This document shows positions 27,001 to 41,433 of a stretch of 64,000 nucleotides of DNA, piece by piece. The notes under the pieces are model-generated. The model searched no databases and was not told where the DNA came from. It saw nothing but the letters and a program-made list of their open reading frames with translations. The DNA lies in contig JAHQRK010000004.1 of assembly GCA_019828595.1 (NCBI GenBank), positions 1,364,001 through 1,428,000 on the forward strand, given 5' to 3'. The DNA is from Aphanomyces cochlioides (taxonomy: Eukaryota; Oomycota; Saprolegniomycetes; Saprolegniales; Verrucalvaceae). Made by a program: the position numbers and the translations under genes. The first letter of the stretch is position 1, and each line of letters opens with the position of its first letter.

Positions 27001-30000
27001 CAAGCATATTTCGTGCAACATCCTATGGAGTGGTCGTATGTCCAAAGGTGGCATCTACAGAAGTCCTTACCGCGGTGTATTCTATACTTGTCCTTTGGAT
27101 TTGACCACCGGGGAGAGGCGATCTCGGAGAATGTAACGCTGATTGTCACCCACGCTGACTTTGAAGATCTCACAGCATAGCATGGATGCTATTGGCGAAA
27201 TAGTTGAGCTGTGGTTTGAGCCACGAATTGCTCGTCGGAGCGAAACTCTCACAAGAATACACTTTGGAAAGTGAATTGTGACTTGTCCGATTGAATGTTC
27301 AAAATACGAGAATTTCGTGCCACCCATGACGGAGTTGTTCGCCTTATGCACTGTTCATACCGAGTACAGGTCGATGATCATTGGGTACAAAATGAGCACA
27401 AGTCGTTGATTGGTTAAAAGTGTGCTTGTACGTTTGGAACTGAGAGTTCCAAATGTACAAGCACAGTTGATTGGTTAAAACACTATCGATTGCTGTGCGG
27501 CGGGATTGAACGACGACGATCACAGTCGGATTTCTCTCATAACGTGGGGCAAAACCGAATGACGACGCCAAGATTTGTCAAGCATATTTCGTGCAACATC
27601 CTATGGAGTGGTCGTATGTCCAAAGGTGGCATCTACAGAAGTCCTTACCGCGGTGTATTCTATCTATACTTGTCCTTTGGATTTGACCACCGGGGAGAGG
27701 CGATCTCGGAGAATGTAACGCTGATTGTCACCCACGCTGACTTTGAAGATCTCACAGCATAGCATGGATGCTATTGGCGAAATAGTTGAGCTGTGGTTTG
27801 AGCCACGAATTGCTCGTCGGAGCGAAACTCTCACAAGAATACACTTTGGAAAGTGAATTGTGACTTGTCCGATTGAATGTTCAAAATACGAGAATTTCGT
27901 GCCACCCATGACGGAGTTGTTCGCCTTATGCACTGTTCATACCGAGTACAGGTCGATGATCATTGGGTACAAAATGAGCACAAGTCGTTGATTGGTTAAA
28001 AGTGTGCTTGTACGTTTGGAACTGAGAGTTTCAAATGTACAAGCACAGTTGATTGGTTAAAACACTATCGATTGCTGTGCGGCGGGATTGAACGACGACG
28101 ACCACAGTCGGATTTCTCTCATAACGTGGGGCAAAATCGAATGACGACGCCAAGATTTGTCAAGCATATTTCGTGCAACATCCTATGGAGTGGTCGTATG
28201 TCCAAAGGTGGCATCTACAGAAGTCCTTACCGCGGTGTATTCTATACTTGTCCTTTGGATTTGACCACCGGGGAGAGGCGATCTCGGAGAATGTAACGCT
28301 GATTGTCACCCACGCTGACTTTGAAGATCTCACAGCATAGCATGGATGCTATTGGCGAAATAGTTGAGCTGTGGTTTGAGCCACGAATTGCTCGTCGGAG
28401 CGAAACTCTCACAAGAATACACTTTGGAAAGTGAATTGTGACTTGTCCGATTGAATGTTCAAAATACGAGAATTTCGTGCCACCCATGACGGAGTTGTTC
28501 GCCTTATGCACTGTTCATACCGAGTACAGGTCGATGATCATTGGGTACAAAATGAGCACAAGTCGTTGATTGGTTAAAAGTGTGCTTGTACGTTTGGAAC
28601 TGAGAGTTCCAAATGTACAAGCACAGTTGATTGGTTAAAACACTATCGATTGCTGTGCGGCGGGATTGAACGACGACGATCACAGTCGGATTTCTCTCAT
28701 AACGTGGGGCAAAACCGAATGACGACGCCAAGATTTGTCAAGCATATTTCGTGCAACATCCTATGGAGTGGTCGTATGTCCAAAGGTGGCATCTACAGAA
28801 GTCCTTACCGCGGTGTATTCTATACTTGTCCTTTGGATTTGACCACCGGGGAGAGGCGATCTCGGAGAATGTAACGCTGATTGTCACCCACGCTGACTTT
28901 GAAGATCTCACAGCATAGCATGGATGCTATTGGCGAAATAGTTGAGCTGTGGTTTGAGCCACGAATTGCTCGTCGGAGCGAAACTCTCACAAGAATACAC
29001 TTTGGAAAGTGAATTGTGACTTGTCCGATTGAATGTTCAAAATACGAGAATTTCGTGCCACCCATGACGGAGTTGTTCGCCTTATGCACTGTTCATACCG
29101 AGTACAGGTCGATGATCATTGGGTACAAAATGAGCACAAGTCGTTGATTGGTTAAAAGTGTGCTTGTACGTTTGGAACTGAGAGTTCCAAATGTACAAGC
29201 ACAGTTGATTGGTTAAAACACTATCGATTGCTGTGCGGCGGGATTGAACGACGACGACCACAGTCGGATTTCTCTCATAACGTGGGGCAAAACCGAATGA
29301 CGACGCCAAGATTTGTCAAGCATATTTCGTGCAACATCCTATGGAGTGGTCGTATGTCCAAAGGTGGCATCTACAGAAGTCCTTACCGCGGTGTATTCTA
29401 TACTTGTCCTTTGGATTTGACCACCGGGGAGAGGCGATCTCGGAGAATGTAACGCTGATTGTCACCCACGCTGACTTTGAAGATCTCACAGCATAGCATG
29501 GATGCTATTGGCGAAATAGTTGAGCTGTGGTTTGAGCCACGAATTGCTCGTCGGAGCGAAACTCTCACAAGAATACACTTTGGAAAGTGAATTGTGACTT
29601 GTCCGATTGAATGTTCAAAATACGAGAATTTCGTGCCACCCATGACGGAGTTGTTCGCCTTATGCACTGTTCATACCGAGTACAGGTCGATGATCATTGG
29701 GTACAAAATGCGCACAAGTCGTTGATTGGTTAAAAGTGTGCTTGTACGTTTGGAACTGAGAGTTCCAAATGTACAAGCACAGTTGATTGGTTAAAACACT
29801 ATCGATTGCTGTGCGGCGGGATTGAACGACGACGATCACAGTCGGATTTCTCTCATAACGTGGGGCAAAACCGAATGACGACGCCAAGATTTGTCAAGCA
29901 TATTTCGTGCAACATCCTATGGAGTGGTCGTATGTCCAAAGGTGGCATCTACAGAAGTCCTTACCGCGGTGTATTCTATACTTGTCCTTTGGATTTGACC

Positions 30001-33000
30001 ACCGGGGAGAGGCGATCTCGGAGAATGTAACGCTGATTGTCACCCACGCTGACTTTGAAGATCTCACAGCATAGCATGGATGCTATTGGCGAAATAGTTG
30101 AGCTGTGGTTTGAGCCACGAATTGCTCGTCGGAGCGAAACTCTCACAAGAATACACTTTGGAAAGTGAATTGTGACTTGTCCGATTGAATGTTCAAAATA
30201 CGAGAATTTCGTGCCACCCATGACGGAGTTGTTCGCCTTATGCACTGTTCATACCGAGTACAGGTCGATGATCATTGGGTACAAAATGAGCACAAGTCGT
30301 TGATTGGTTAAAAGTGTGCTTGTACGTTTGGAACTGAGAGTTCCAAATGTACAAGCACAGTTGATTGGTTAAAACACTATCGATTGCTGTGCGGCGGGAT
30401 TGAACGACGACGATCACAGTCGGATTTCTCTCATAACGTGGGGCAAAACCGAATGACGACGCCAAGATTTGTCAAGCATATTTCGTGCAACATCCTATGG
30501 AGTGGTCGTATGTCCAAAGGTGGCATCTACAGAAGTCCTTACCGCGGTGTATTCTATACTTGTCCTTTGGATTTGACCACCGGGGAGAGGCGATCTCGGA
30601 GAATGTAACGCTGATTGTCACCCACGCTGACTTTGAAGATCTCACAGCATAGCATGGATGCTATTGGCGAAATAGTTGAGCTGTGGTTTGAGCCACGAAT
30701 TGCTCGTCGGAGCGAAACTCTCACAAGAATACACTTTGGAAAGTGAATTGTGACTTGTCCGATTGAATGTTCAAAATACGAGAATTTCGTGCCACCCATG
30801 ACGGAGTTGTTCGCCTTATGCACTGTTCATACCGAGTACAGGTCGATGATCATTGGGTACAAAATGAGCACAAGTCGTTGATTGGTTAAAAGTGTGCTTG
30901 TACGTTTGGAACTGAGAGTTCCAAATGTACAAGCACAGTTGATTGGTTAAAACACTATCGATTGCTGTGCGGCGGGATTGAACGACGACGATCACAGTCG
31001 GATTTCTCTCATAACGTGGGGCAAAACCGAATGACGACGCCAAGATTTGTCAAGCATATTTCGTGCAACATCCTATGGAGTGGTCGTATGTCCAAAGGTG
31101 GCATCTACAGAAGTCCTTACCGCGGTGTATTCTATCTATACTTGTCCTTTGGATTTGACCACCGGGGAGAGGCGATCTCGGAGAATGTAACGCTGATTGT
31201 CACCCACGCTGACTTTGAAGATCTCACAGCATAGCATGGATGCTATTGGCGAAATAGTTGAGCTGTGGTTTGAGCCACGAATTGCTCGTCGGAGCGAAAC
31301 TCTCACAAGAATACACTTTGGAAAGTGAATTGTGACTTGTCCGATTGAATGTTCAAAATACGAGAATTTCGTGCCACCCATGACGGAGTTGTTCGCCTTA
31401 TGCACTGTTCATACCGAGTACAGGTCGATGATCATTGGGTACAAAATGCGCACAAGTCGTTGATTGGTTAAAAGTGTGCTTGTACGTTTGGAACTGAGAG
31501 TTCCAAATGTACAAGCACAGTTGATTGGTTAAAACACTATCGATTGCTGTGCGGCGGGATTGAACGACGACGATCACAGTCGGATTTCTCTCATAACGTG
31601 GGGCAAAACCGAATGACGACGCCAAGATTTGTCAAGCATATTTCGTGCAACATCCTATGGAGTGGTCGTATGTCCAAAGGTGGCATCTACAGAAGTCCTT
31701 ACCGCGGTGTATTCTATACTTGTCCTTTGGATTTGACCACCGGGGAGAGGCGATCTCGGAGAATGTAACGCTGATTGTCACCCACGCTGACTTTGAAGAT
31801 CTCACAGCATAGCATGGATGCTATTGGCGAAATAGTTGAGCTGTGGTTTGAGCCACGAATTGCTCGTCGGAGCGAAACTCTCACAAGAATACACTTTGGA
31901 AAGTGAATTGTGACTTGTCCGATTGAATGTTCAAAATACGAGAATTTCGTGCCACCCATGACGGAGTTGTTCGCCTTATGCACTGTTCATACCGAGTACA
32001 GGTCGATGATCATTGGGTACAAAATGAGCACAAGTCGTTGATTGGTTAAAAGTGTGCTTGTACGTTTGGAACTGAGAGTTCCAAATGTACAAGCACAGTT
32101 GATTGGTTAAAACACTATCGATTGCTGTGCGGCGGGATTGAACGACGACGACCACAGTCGGATTTCTCTCATAACGTGGGGCAAAACCGAATGACGACGC
32201 CAAGATTTGTCAAGCATATTTCGTGCAACATCCTATGGAGTGGTCGTATGTCCAAAGGTGGCATCTACAGAAGTCCTTACCGCGGTGTATTCTATACTTG
32301 TCCTTTGGATTTGACCACCGGGGAGAGGCGATCTCGGAGAATGTAACGCTGATTGTCACCCACGCTGACTTTGAAGATCTCACAGCATAGCATGGATGCT
32401 ATTGGCGAAATAGTTGAGCTGTGGTTTGAGCCACGAATTGCTCGTCGGAGCGAAACTCTCACAAGAATACACTTTGGAAAGTGAATTGTGACTTGTCCGA
32501 TTGAATGTTCAAAATACGAGAATTTCGTGCCACCCATGACGGAGTTGTTCGCCTTATGCACTGTTCATACCGAGTACAGGTCGATGATCATTGGGTACAA
32601 AATGCGCACAAGTCGTTGATTGGTTAAAAGTGTGCTTGTACGTTTGGAACTGAGAGTTCCAAATGTACAAGCACAGTTGATTGGTTAAAACACTATCGAT
32701 TGCTGTGCGGCGGGATTGAACGACGACGATCACAGTCGGATTTCTCTCATAACGTGGGGCAAAACCGAATGACGACGCCAAGATTTGTCAAGCATATTTC
32801 GTGCAACATCCTATGGAGTGGTCGTATGTCCAAAGGTGGCATCTACAGAAGTCCTTACCGCGGTGTATTCTATACTTGTCCTTTGGATTTGACCACCGGG
32901 GAGAGGCGATCTCGGAGAATGTAACGCTGATTGTCACCCACGCTGACTTTGAAGATCTCACAGCATAGCATGGATGCTATTGGCGAAATAGTTGAGCTGT

Positions 33001-33859
33001 GGTTTGAGCCACGAATTGCTCGTCGGAGCGAAACTCTCACAAGAATACACTTTGGAAAGTGAATTGTGACTTGTCCGATTGAATGTTCAAAATACGAGAA
33101 TTTCGTGCCACCCATGACGGAGTTGTTCGCCTTATGCACTGTTCATACCGAGTACAGGTCGATGATCATTGGGTACAAAATGCGCACAAGTCGTTGATTG
33201 GTTAAAAGTGTGCTTGTACGTTTGGAACTGAGAGTTCCAAATGTACAAGCACAGTTGATTGGTTAAAACACTATCGATTGCTGTGCGGCGGGATTGAACG
33301 ACGACGATCACAGTCGGATTTCTCTCATAACGTGGGGCAAAACCGAATGACGACGCCAAGATTTGTCAAGCATATTTCGTGCAACATCCTATGGAGTGGT
33401 CGTATGTCCAAAGGTGGCATCTACAGAAGTCCTTACCGCGGTGTATTCTATCTATACTTGTCCTTTGGATTTGACCACCGGGGAGAGGCGATCTCGGAGA
33501 ATGTAACGCTGATTGTCACCCACGCTGACTTTGAAGATCTCACAGCATAGCATGGATGCTATTGGCGAAATAGTTGAGCTGTGGTTTGAGCCACGAATTG
33601 CTCGTCGGAGCGAAACTCTCACAAGAATACACTTTGGAAAGTGAATTGTGACTTGTCCGATTGAATGTTCAAAATACGAGAATTTCGTGCCACCCATGAC
33701 GGAGTTGTTCGCCTTATGCACTGTTCATACCGAGTACAGGTCGATGATCATTGGGTACAAAATGAGCACAAGTCGTTGATTGGTTAAAAGTGTGCTTGTA
33801 CGTTTGGAACTGAGAGTTCCAAATGTACAAGCACAGTTGATTGGTTAAAACACTATCGA

Positions 33860-35653
33860 TTGCTGTGCGGCGGGATTGAACGACGACGATCACAGTCGGA
33901 TTTCTCTCATAACGTGGGGCAAAACCGAATGACGACGCCAAGATTTGTCAAGCATATTTCGTGCAACATCCTATGGAGTGGTCGTATGTCCAAAGGTGGC
34001 ATCTACAGAAGTCCTTACCGCGGTGTATTCTATACTTGTCCTTTGGATTTGACCACCGGGGAGAGGCGATCTCGGAGAATGTAGCTGATTGTCACCCACG
34101 CTGACTTTGAAGATCTCACAGCATAGCATGGATGCTATTGGCGAAATAGTTGAGCTGTGGTTTGAGCCACGAATTGCTCGTCGGAGCGAAACTCTCACAA
34201 GAATACACTTTGGAAAGTGAATTGTGACTTGTCCGATTGAATGTTCAAAATACGAGAATTTCGTGCCACCCATGACGGAGTTGTTCGCCTTATGCACTGT
34301 TCATACCGAGTACAGGTCGATGATCATTGGGTACAAAATGAGCACAAGTCGTTGATTGGTTAAAAGTGTGCTTGTACGTTTGGAACTGAGAGTTCCAAAT
34401 GTACAAGCACAGTTGATTGGTTAAAACACTATCGATTGCTGTGCGGCGGGATTGAACGACGACGATCACAGTCGGATTTCTCTCATAACGTGGGGCAAAA
34501 CCGAATGACGACGCCAAGATTTGTCAAGCATATTTCGTGCAACATCCTATGGAGTGGTCGTATGTCCAAAGGTGGCATCTACAGAAGTCCTTACCGCGGT
34601 GTATTCTATACTTGTCCTTTGGATTTGACCACCGGGGAGAGGCGATCTCGGAGAATGTAACGCTGATTGTCACCCACGCTGACTTTGAAGATCGCTGATT
34701 GTCACCCACGCTGACTTTGAAGATCTCACAGCATAGCATGGATGCTATTGGCGAAATAGTTGAGCTGTGGTTTGAGCCACGAATTGCTCGTCGGAGCGAA
34801 ACTCTCACAAGAATACACTTTGGAAAGTGAATTGTGACTTGTCCGATTGAATGTTCAAAATACGAGAATTTCGTGCCACCCATGACGGAGTTGTTCGCCT
34901 TATGCACTGTTCATACCGAGTACAGGTCGATGATCATTGGGTACAAAATGAGCACAAGTCGTTGATTGGTTAAAAGTGTGCTTGTACGTTTGGAACTGAG
35001 AGTTCCAAATGTACAAGCACAGTTGATTGGTTAAAACACTATCGATTGCTGTGCGGCGGGATTGAACGACGACGATCACAGTCGGATTTCTCTCATAACG
35101 TGGGGCAAAACCGAATGACGACGCCAAGATTTGTCAAGCATATTTCGTGCAACATCCTATGGAGTGGTCGTATGTCCAAAGGTGGCATCTACAGAAGTCC
35201 TTACCGCGGTGTATTCTATACTTGTCCTTTGGATTTGACCACCGGGGAGAGGCGATTTCGGAGAATGTAGCTGATTGTCACCCACGCTGACTTTGAAGAT
35301 CGCTGATTGTCACCCACGCTGACTTTGAAGATCTCACAGCATAGCATGGATGCTATTGGCGAAATAGTTGAGCTGTGGTTTGAGCCACGAATTGCTCGTC
35401 GGAGCGAAACTCTCACAAGAATACACTTTGGAAAGTGAATTGTGACTTGTCCGATTGAATGTTCAAAATACGAGAATTTCGTGCCACCCATGACGGAGTT
35501 GTTCGCCTTATGCACTGTTCATACCGAGTACAGGTCGATGATCATTGGGTACAAAATGAGCACAAGTCGTTGATTGGTTAAAAGTGTGCTTGTACGTTTG
35601 GAACTGAGAGTTCCAAATGTACAAGCACAGTTGATTGGTTAAAACACTATCGA
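33860..35653 (+). repeat. Transitional units 576, 610 and 608 bp
   Basis: Three consecutive units show the parts of one change. The first lost 2 bp (GTAACGCTG to GTAGCTG). The second has a 32-bp tandem duplication beginning GCTGATTGTCACC and ending GAAGATC. The third has both. They are the apparent building blocks of the 608-bp units further right. Confidence 0.85.
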
Positions 35654-38600
35654 TTGCTGTGCGGCGGGATTGAACGACGACGACCACAGTCGGATTTCTC
35701 TCATAACGTGGGGCAAAATCGAATGACGACGCCAAGATTTGTCAAGCATATTTCGTGCAACATCCTATGGAGTGGTCGTATGTCCAAAGGTGGCATCTAC
35801 AGAAGTCCTTACCGCGGTGTATTCTATACTTGTCCTTTGGATTTGACCACCGGGGAGAGGCGATCTCGGAGAATGTAACGCTGATTGTCACCCACGCTGA
35901 CTTTGAAGATCTCACAGCATAGCATGGATGCTATTGGCGAAATAGTTGAGCTGTGGTTTGAGCCACGAATTGCTCGTCGGAGCGAAACTCTCACAAGAAT
36001 ACACTTTGGAAAGTGAATTGTGACTTGTCCGATTGAATGTTCAAAATACGAGAATTTCGTGCCACCCATGACGGAGTTGTTCGCCTTATGCACTGTTCAT
36101 ACCGAGTACAGGTCGATGATCATTGGGTACAAAATGAGCACAAGTCGTTGATTGGTGAAAAGTGTGCTTGTACGTTTGGAACTGAGAGTTCCAAATGTAC
36201 AAGCACAGTTGATTGGTTAAAACACTATCGATTGCTGTGCGGCGGGATTGAACGACGACGATCACAGTCGGATTTCTCTCATAACGTGGGGCAAAACCGA
36301 ATGACGACGCCAAGATTTGTCAAGCATATTTCGTGCAACATCCTATGGAGTGGTCGTATGTCCAAAGGTGGCATCTACAGAAGTCCTTACCGCGGTGTAT
36401 TCTATACTTGTCCTTTGGATTTGACCACCGGGGAGAGGCGATCTCGGAGAATGTAACGCTGATTGTCACCCACGCTGACTTTGAAGATCTCACAGCATAG
36501 CATGGATGCTATTGGCGAAATAGTTGAGCTGTGGTTTGAGCCACGAATTGCTCGTCGGAGCGAAACTCTCACAAGAATACACTTTGGAAAGTGAATTGTG
36601 ACTTGTCCGATTGAATGTTCAAAATACGAGAATTTCGTGCCACCCATGACGGAGTTGTTCGCCTTATGCACTGTTCATACCGAGTACAGGTCGATGATCA
36701 TTGGGTACAAAATGCGCACAAGTCGTTGATTGGTTAAAAGTGTGCTTGTACGTTTGGAACTGAGAGTTCCAAATGTACAAGCACAGTTGATTGGTTAAAA
36801 CACTATCGATTGCTGTGCGGCGGGATTGAACGACGACGATCACAGTCGGATTTCTCTCATAACGTGGGGCAAAACCGAATGACGACGCCAAGATTTGTCA
36901 AGCATATTTCGTGCAACATCCTATGGAGTGGTCGTATGTCCAAAGGTGGCATCTACAGAAGTCCTTACCGCGGTGTATTCTATACTTGTCCTTTGGATTT
37001 GACCACCGGGGAGAGGCGATCTCGGAGAATGTAACGCTGATTGTCACCCACGCTGACTTTGAAGATCTCACAGCATAGCATGGATGCTATTGGCGAAATA
37101 GTTGAGCTGTGGTTTGAGCCACGAATTGCTCGTCGGAGCGAAACTCTCACAAGAATACACTTTGGAAAGTGAATTGTGACTTGTCCGATTGAATGTTCAA
37201 AATACGAGAATTTCGTGCCACCCATGACGGAGTTGTTCGCCTTATGCACTGTTCATACCGAGTACAGGTCGATGATCATTGGGTACAAAATGAGCACAAG
37301 TCGTTGATTGGTGAAAAGTGTGCTTGTACGTTTGGAACTGAGAGTTCCAAATGTACAAGCACAGTTGATTGGTTAAAACACTATCGATTGCTGTGCGGCG
37401 GGATTGAACGACGACGATCACAGTCGGATTTCTCTCATAACGTGGGGCAAAACCGAATGACGACGCCAAGATTTGTCAAGCATATTTCGTGCAACATCCT
37501 ATGGAGTGGTCGTATGTCCAAAGGTGGCATCTACAGAAGTCCTTACCGCGGTGTATTCTATACTTGTCCTTTGGATTTGACCACCGGGGAGAGGCGATCT
37601 CGGAGAATGTAACGCTGATTGTCACCCACGCTGACTTTGAAGATCTCACAGCATAGCATGGATGCTATTGGCGAAATAGTTGAGCTGTGGTTTGAGCCAC
37701 GAATTGCTCGTCGGAGCGAAACTCTCACAAGAATACACTTTGGAAAGTGAATTGTGACTTGTCCGATTGAATGTTCAAAATACGAGAATTTCGTGCCACC
37801 CATGACGGAGTTGTTCGCCTTATGCACTGTTCATACCGAGTACAGGTCGATGATCATTGGGTACAAAATGAGCACAAGTCGTTGATTGGTTAAAAGTGTG
37901 CTTGTACGTTTGGAACTGAGAGTTCCAAATGTACAAGCACAGTTGATTGGTTAAAACACTATCGATTGCTGTGCGGCGGGATTGAACGACGACGATCACA
38001 GTCGGATTTCTCTCATAACGTGGGGCAAAATCGAATGACGACGCCAAGATTTGTCAAGCATATTTCGTGCAACATCCTATGGAGTGGTCGTATGTCCAAA
38101 GGTGGCATCTACAGAAGTCCTTACCGCGGTGTATTCTATACTTGTCCTTTGGATTTGACCACCGGGGAGAGGCGATCTCGGAGAATGTAACGCTGATTGT
38201 CACCCACGCTGACTTTGAAGATCTCACAGCATAGCATGGATGCTATTGGCGAAATAGTTGAGCTGTGGTTTGAGCCACGAATTGCTCGTCGGAGCGAAAC
38301 TCTCACAAGAATACACTTTGGAAAGTGAATTGTGACTTGTCCGATTGAATGTTCAAAATACGAGAATTTCGTGCCACCCATGACGGAGTTGTTCGCCTTA
38401 TGCACTGTTCATACCGAGTACAGGTCGATGATCATTGGGTACAAAATGCGCACAAGTCGTTGATTGGTTAAAAGTGTGCTTGTACGTTTGGAACTGAGAG
38501 TTCCAAATGTACAAGCACAGTTGATTGGTTAAAACACTATCGATTGCTGTGCGGCGGGATTGAACGACGACGACCACAGTCGGATTTCTCTCATAACGTG

Positions 38601-41433
38601 GGGCAAAATCGAATGACGACGCCAAGATTTGTCAAGCATATTTCGTGCAACATCCTATGGAGTGGTCGTATGTCCAAAGGTGGCATCTACAGAAGTCCTT
38701 ACCGCGGTGTATTCTATACTTGTCCTTTGGATTTGACCACCGGGGAGAGGCGATCTCGGAGAATGTAACGCTGATTGTCACCCACGCTGACTTTGAAGAT
38801 CTCACAGCATAGCATGGATGCTATTGGCGAAATAGTTGAGCTGTGGTTTGAGCCACGAATTGCTCGTCGGAGCGAAACTCTCACAAGAATACACTTTGGA
38901 AAGTGAATTGTGACTTGTCCGATTGAATGTTCAAAATACGAGAATTTCGTGCCACCCATGACGGAGTTGTTCGCCTTATGCACTGTTCATACCGAGTACA
39001 GGTCGATGATCATTGGGTACAAAATGAGCACAAGTCGTTGATTGGTTAAAAGTGTGCTTGTACGTTTGGAACTGAGAGTTCCAAATGTACAAGCACAGTT
39101 GATTGGTTAAAACACTATCGATTGCTGTGCGGCGGGATTGAACGACGACGATCACAGTCGGATTTCTCTCATAACGTGGGGCAAAACCGAATGACGACGC
39201 CAAGATTTGTCAAGCATATTTCGTGCAACATCCTATGGAGTGGTCGTATGTCCAAAGGTGGCATCTACAGAAGTCCTTACCGCGGTGTATTCTATACTTG
39301 TCCTTTGGATTTGACCACCGGGGAGAGGCGATCTCGGAGAATGTAACGCTGATTGTCACCCACGCTGACTTTGAAGATCTCACAGCATAGCATGGATGCT
39401 ATTGGCGAAATAGTTGAGCTGTGGTTTGAGCCACGAATTGCTCGTCGGAGCGAAACTCTCACAAGAATACACTTTGGAAAGTGAATTGTGACTTGTCCGA
39501 TTGAATGTTCAAAATACGAGAATTTCGTGCCACCCATGACGGAGTTGTTCGCCTTATGCACTGTTCATACCGAGTACAGGTCGATGATCATTGGGTACAA
39601 AATGAGCACAAGTCGTTGATTGGTTAAAAGTGTGCTTGTACGTTTGGAACTGAGAGTTCCAAATGTACAAGCACAGTTGATTGGTTAAAACACTATCGAT
39701 TGCTGTGCGGCGGGATTGAACGACGACGATCACAGTCGGATTTCTCTCATAACGTGGGGCAAAACCGAATGACGACGCCAAGATTTGTCAAGCATATTTC
39801 GTGCAACATCCTATGGAGTGGTCGTATGTCCAAAGGTGGCATCTACAGAAGTCCTTACCGCGGTGTATTCTATACTTGTCCTTTGGATTTGACCACCGGG
39901 GAGAGGCGATCTCGGAGAATGTAACGCTGATTGTCACCCACGCTGACTTTGAAGATCTCACAGCATAGCATGGATGCTATTGGCGAAATAGTTGAGCTGT
40001 GGTTTGAGCCACGAATTGCTCGTCGGAGCGAAACTCTCACAAGAATACACTTTGGAAAGTGAATTGTGACTTGTCCGATTGAATGTTCAAAATACGAGAA
40101 TTTCGTGCCACCCATGACGGAGTTGTTCGCCTTATGCACTGTTCATACCGAGTACAGGTCGATGATCATTGGGTACAAAATGAGCACAAGTCGTTGATTG
40201 GTTAAAAGTGTGCTTGTACGTTTGGAACTGAGAGTTCCAAATGTACAAGCACAGTTGATTGGTTAAAACACTATCGATTGCTGTGCGGCGGGATTGAACG
40301 ACGACGATCACAGTCGGATTTCTCTCATAACGTGGGGCAAAACCGAATGACGACGCCAAGATTTGTCAAGCATATTTCGTGCAACATCCTATGGAGTGGT
40401 CGTATGTCCAAAGGTGGCATCTACAGAAGTCCTTACCGCGGTGTATTCTATACTTGTCCTTTGGATTTGACCACCGGGGAGAGGCGATCTCGGAGAATGT
40501 AACGCTGATTGTCACCCACGCTGACTTTGAAGATCTCACAGCATAGCATGGATGCTATTGGCGAAATAGTTGAGCTGTGGTTTGAGCCACGAATTGCTCG
40601 TCGGAGCGAAACTCTCACAAGAATACACTTTGGAAAGTGAATTGTGACTTGTCCGATTGAATGTTCAAAATACGAGAATTTCGTGCCACCCATGACGGAG
40701 TTGTTCGCCTTATGCACTGTTCATACCGAGTACAGGTCGATGATCATTGGGTACAAAATGAGCACAAGTCGTTGATTGGTTAAAAGTGTGCTTGTACGTT
40801 TGGAACTGAGAGTTCCAAATGTACAAGCACAGTTGATTGGTTAAAACACTATCGATTGCTGTGCGGCGGGATTGAACGACGACGATCACAGTCGGATTTC
40901 TCTCATAACGTGGGGCAAAACCGAATGACGACGCCAAGATTTGTCAAGCATATTTCGTGCAACATCCTATGGAGTGGTCGTATGTCCAAAGGTGGCATCT
41001 ACAGAAGTCCTTACCGCGGTGTATTCTATACTTGTCCTTTGGATTTGACCACCGGGGAGAGGCGATCTCGGAGAATGTAACGCTGATTGTCACCCACGCT
41101 GACTTTGAAGATCTCACAGCATAGCATGGATGCTATTGGCGAAATAGTTGAGCTGTGGTTTGAGCCACGAATTGCTCGTCGGAGCGAAACTCTCACAAGA
41201 ATACACTTTGGAAAGTGAATTGTGACTTGTCCGATTGAATGTTCAAAATACGAGAATTTCGTGCCACCCATGACGGAGTTGTTCGCCTTATGCACTGTTC
41301 ATACCGAGTACAGGTCGATGATCATTGGGTACAAAATGCGCACAAGTCGTTGATTGGTTAAAAGTGTGCTTGTACGTTTGGAACTGAGAGTTCCAAATGT
41401 ACAAGCACAGTTGATTGGTTAAAACACTATCGA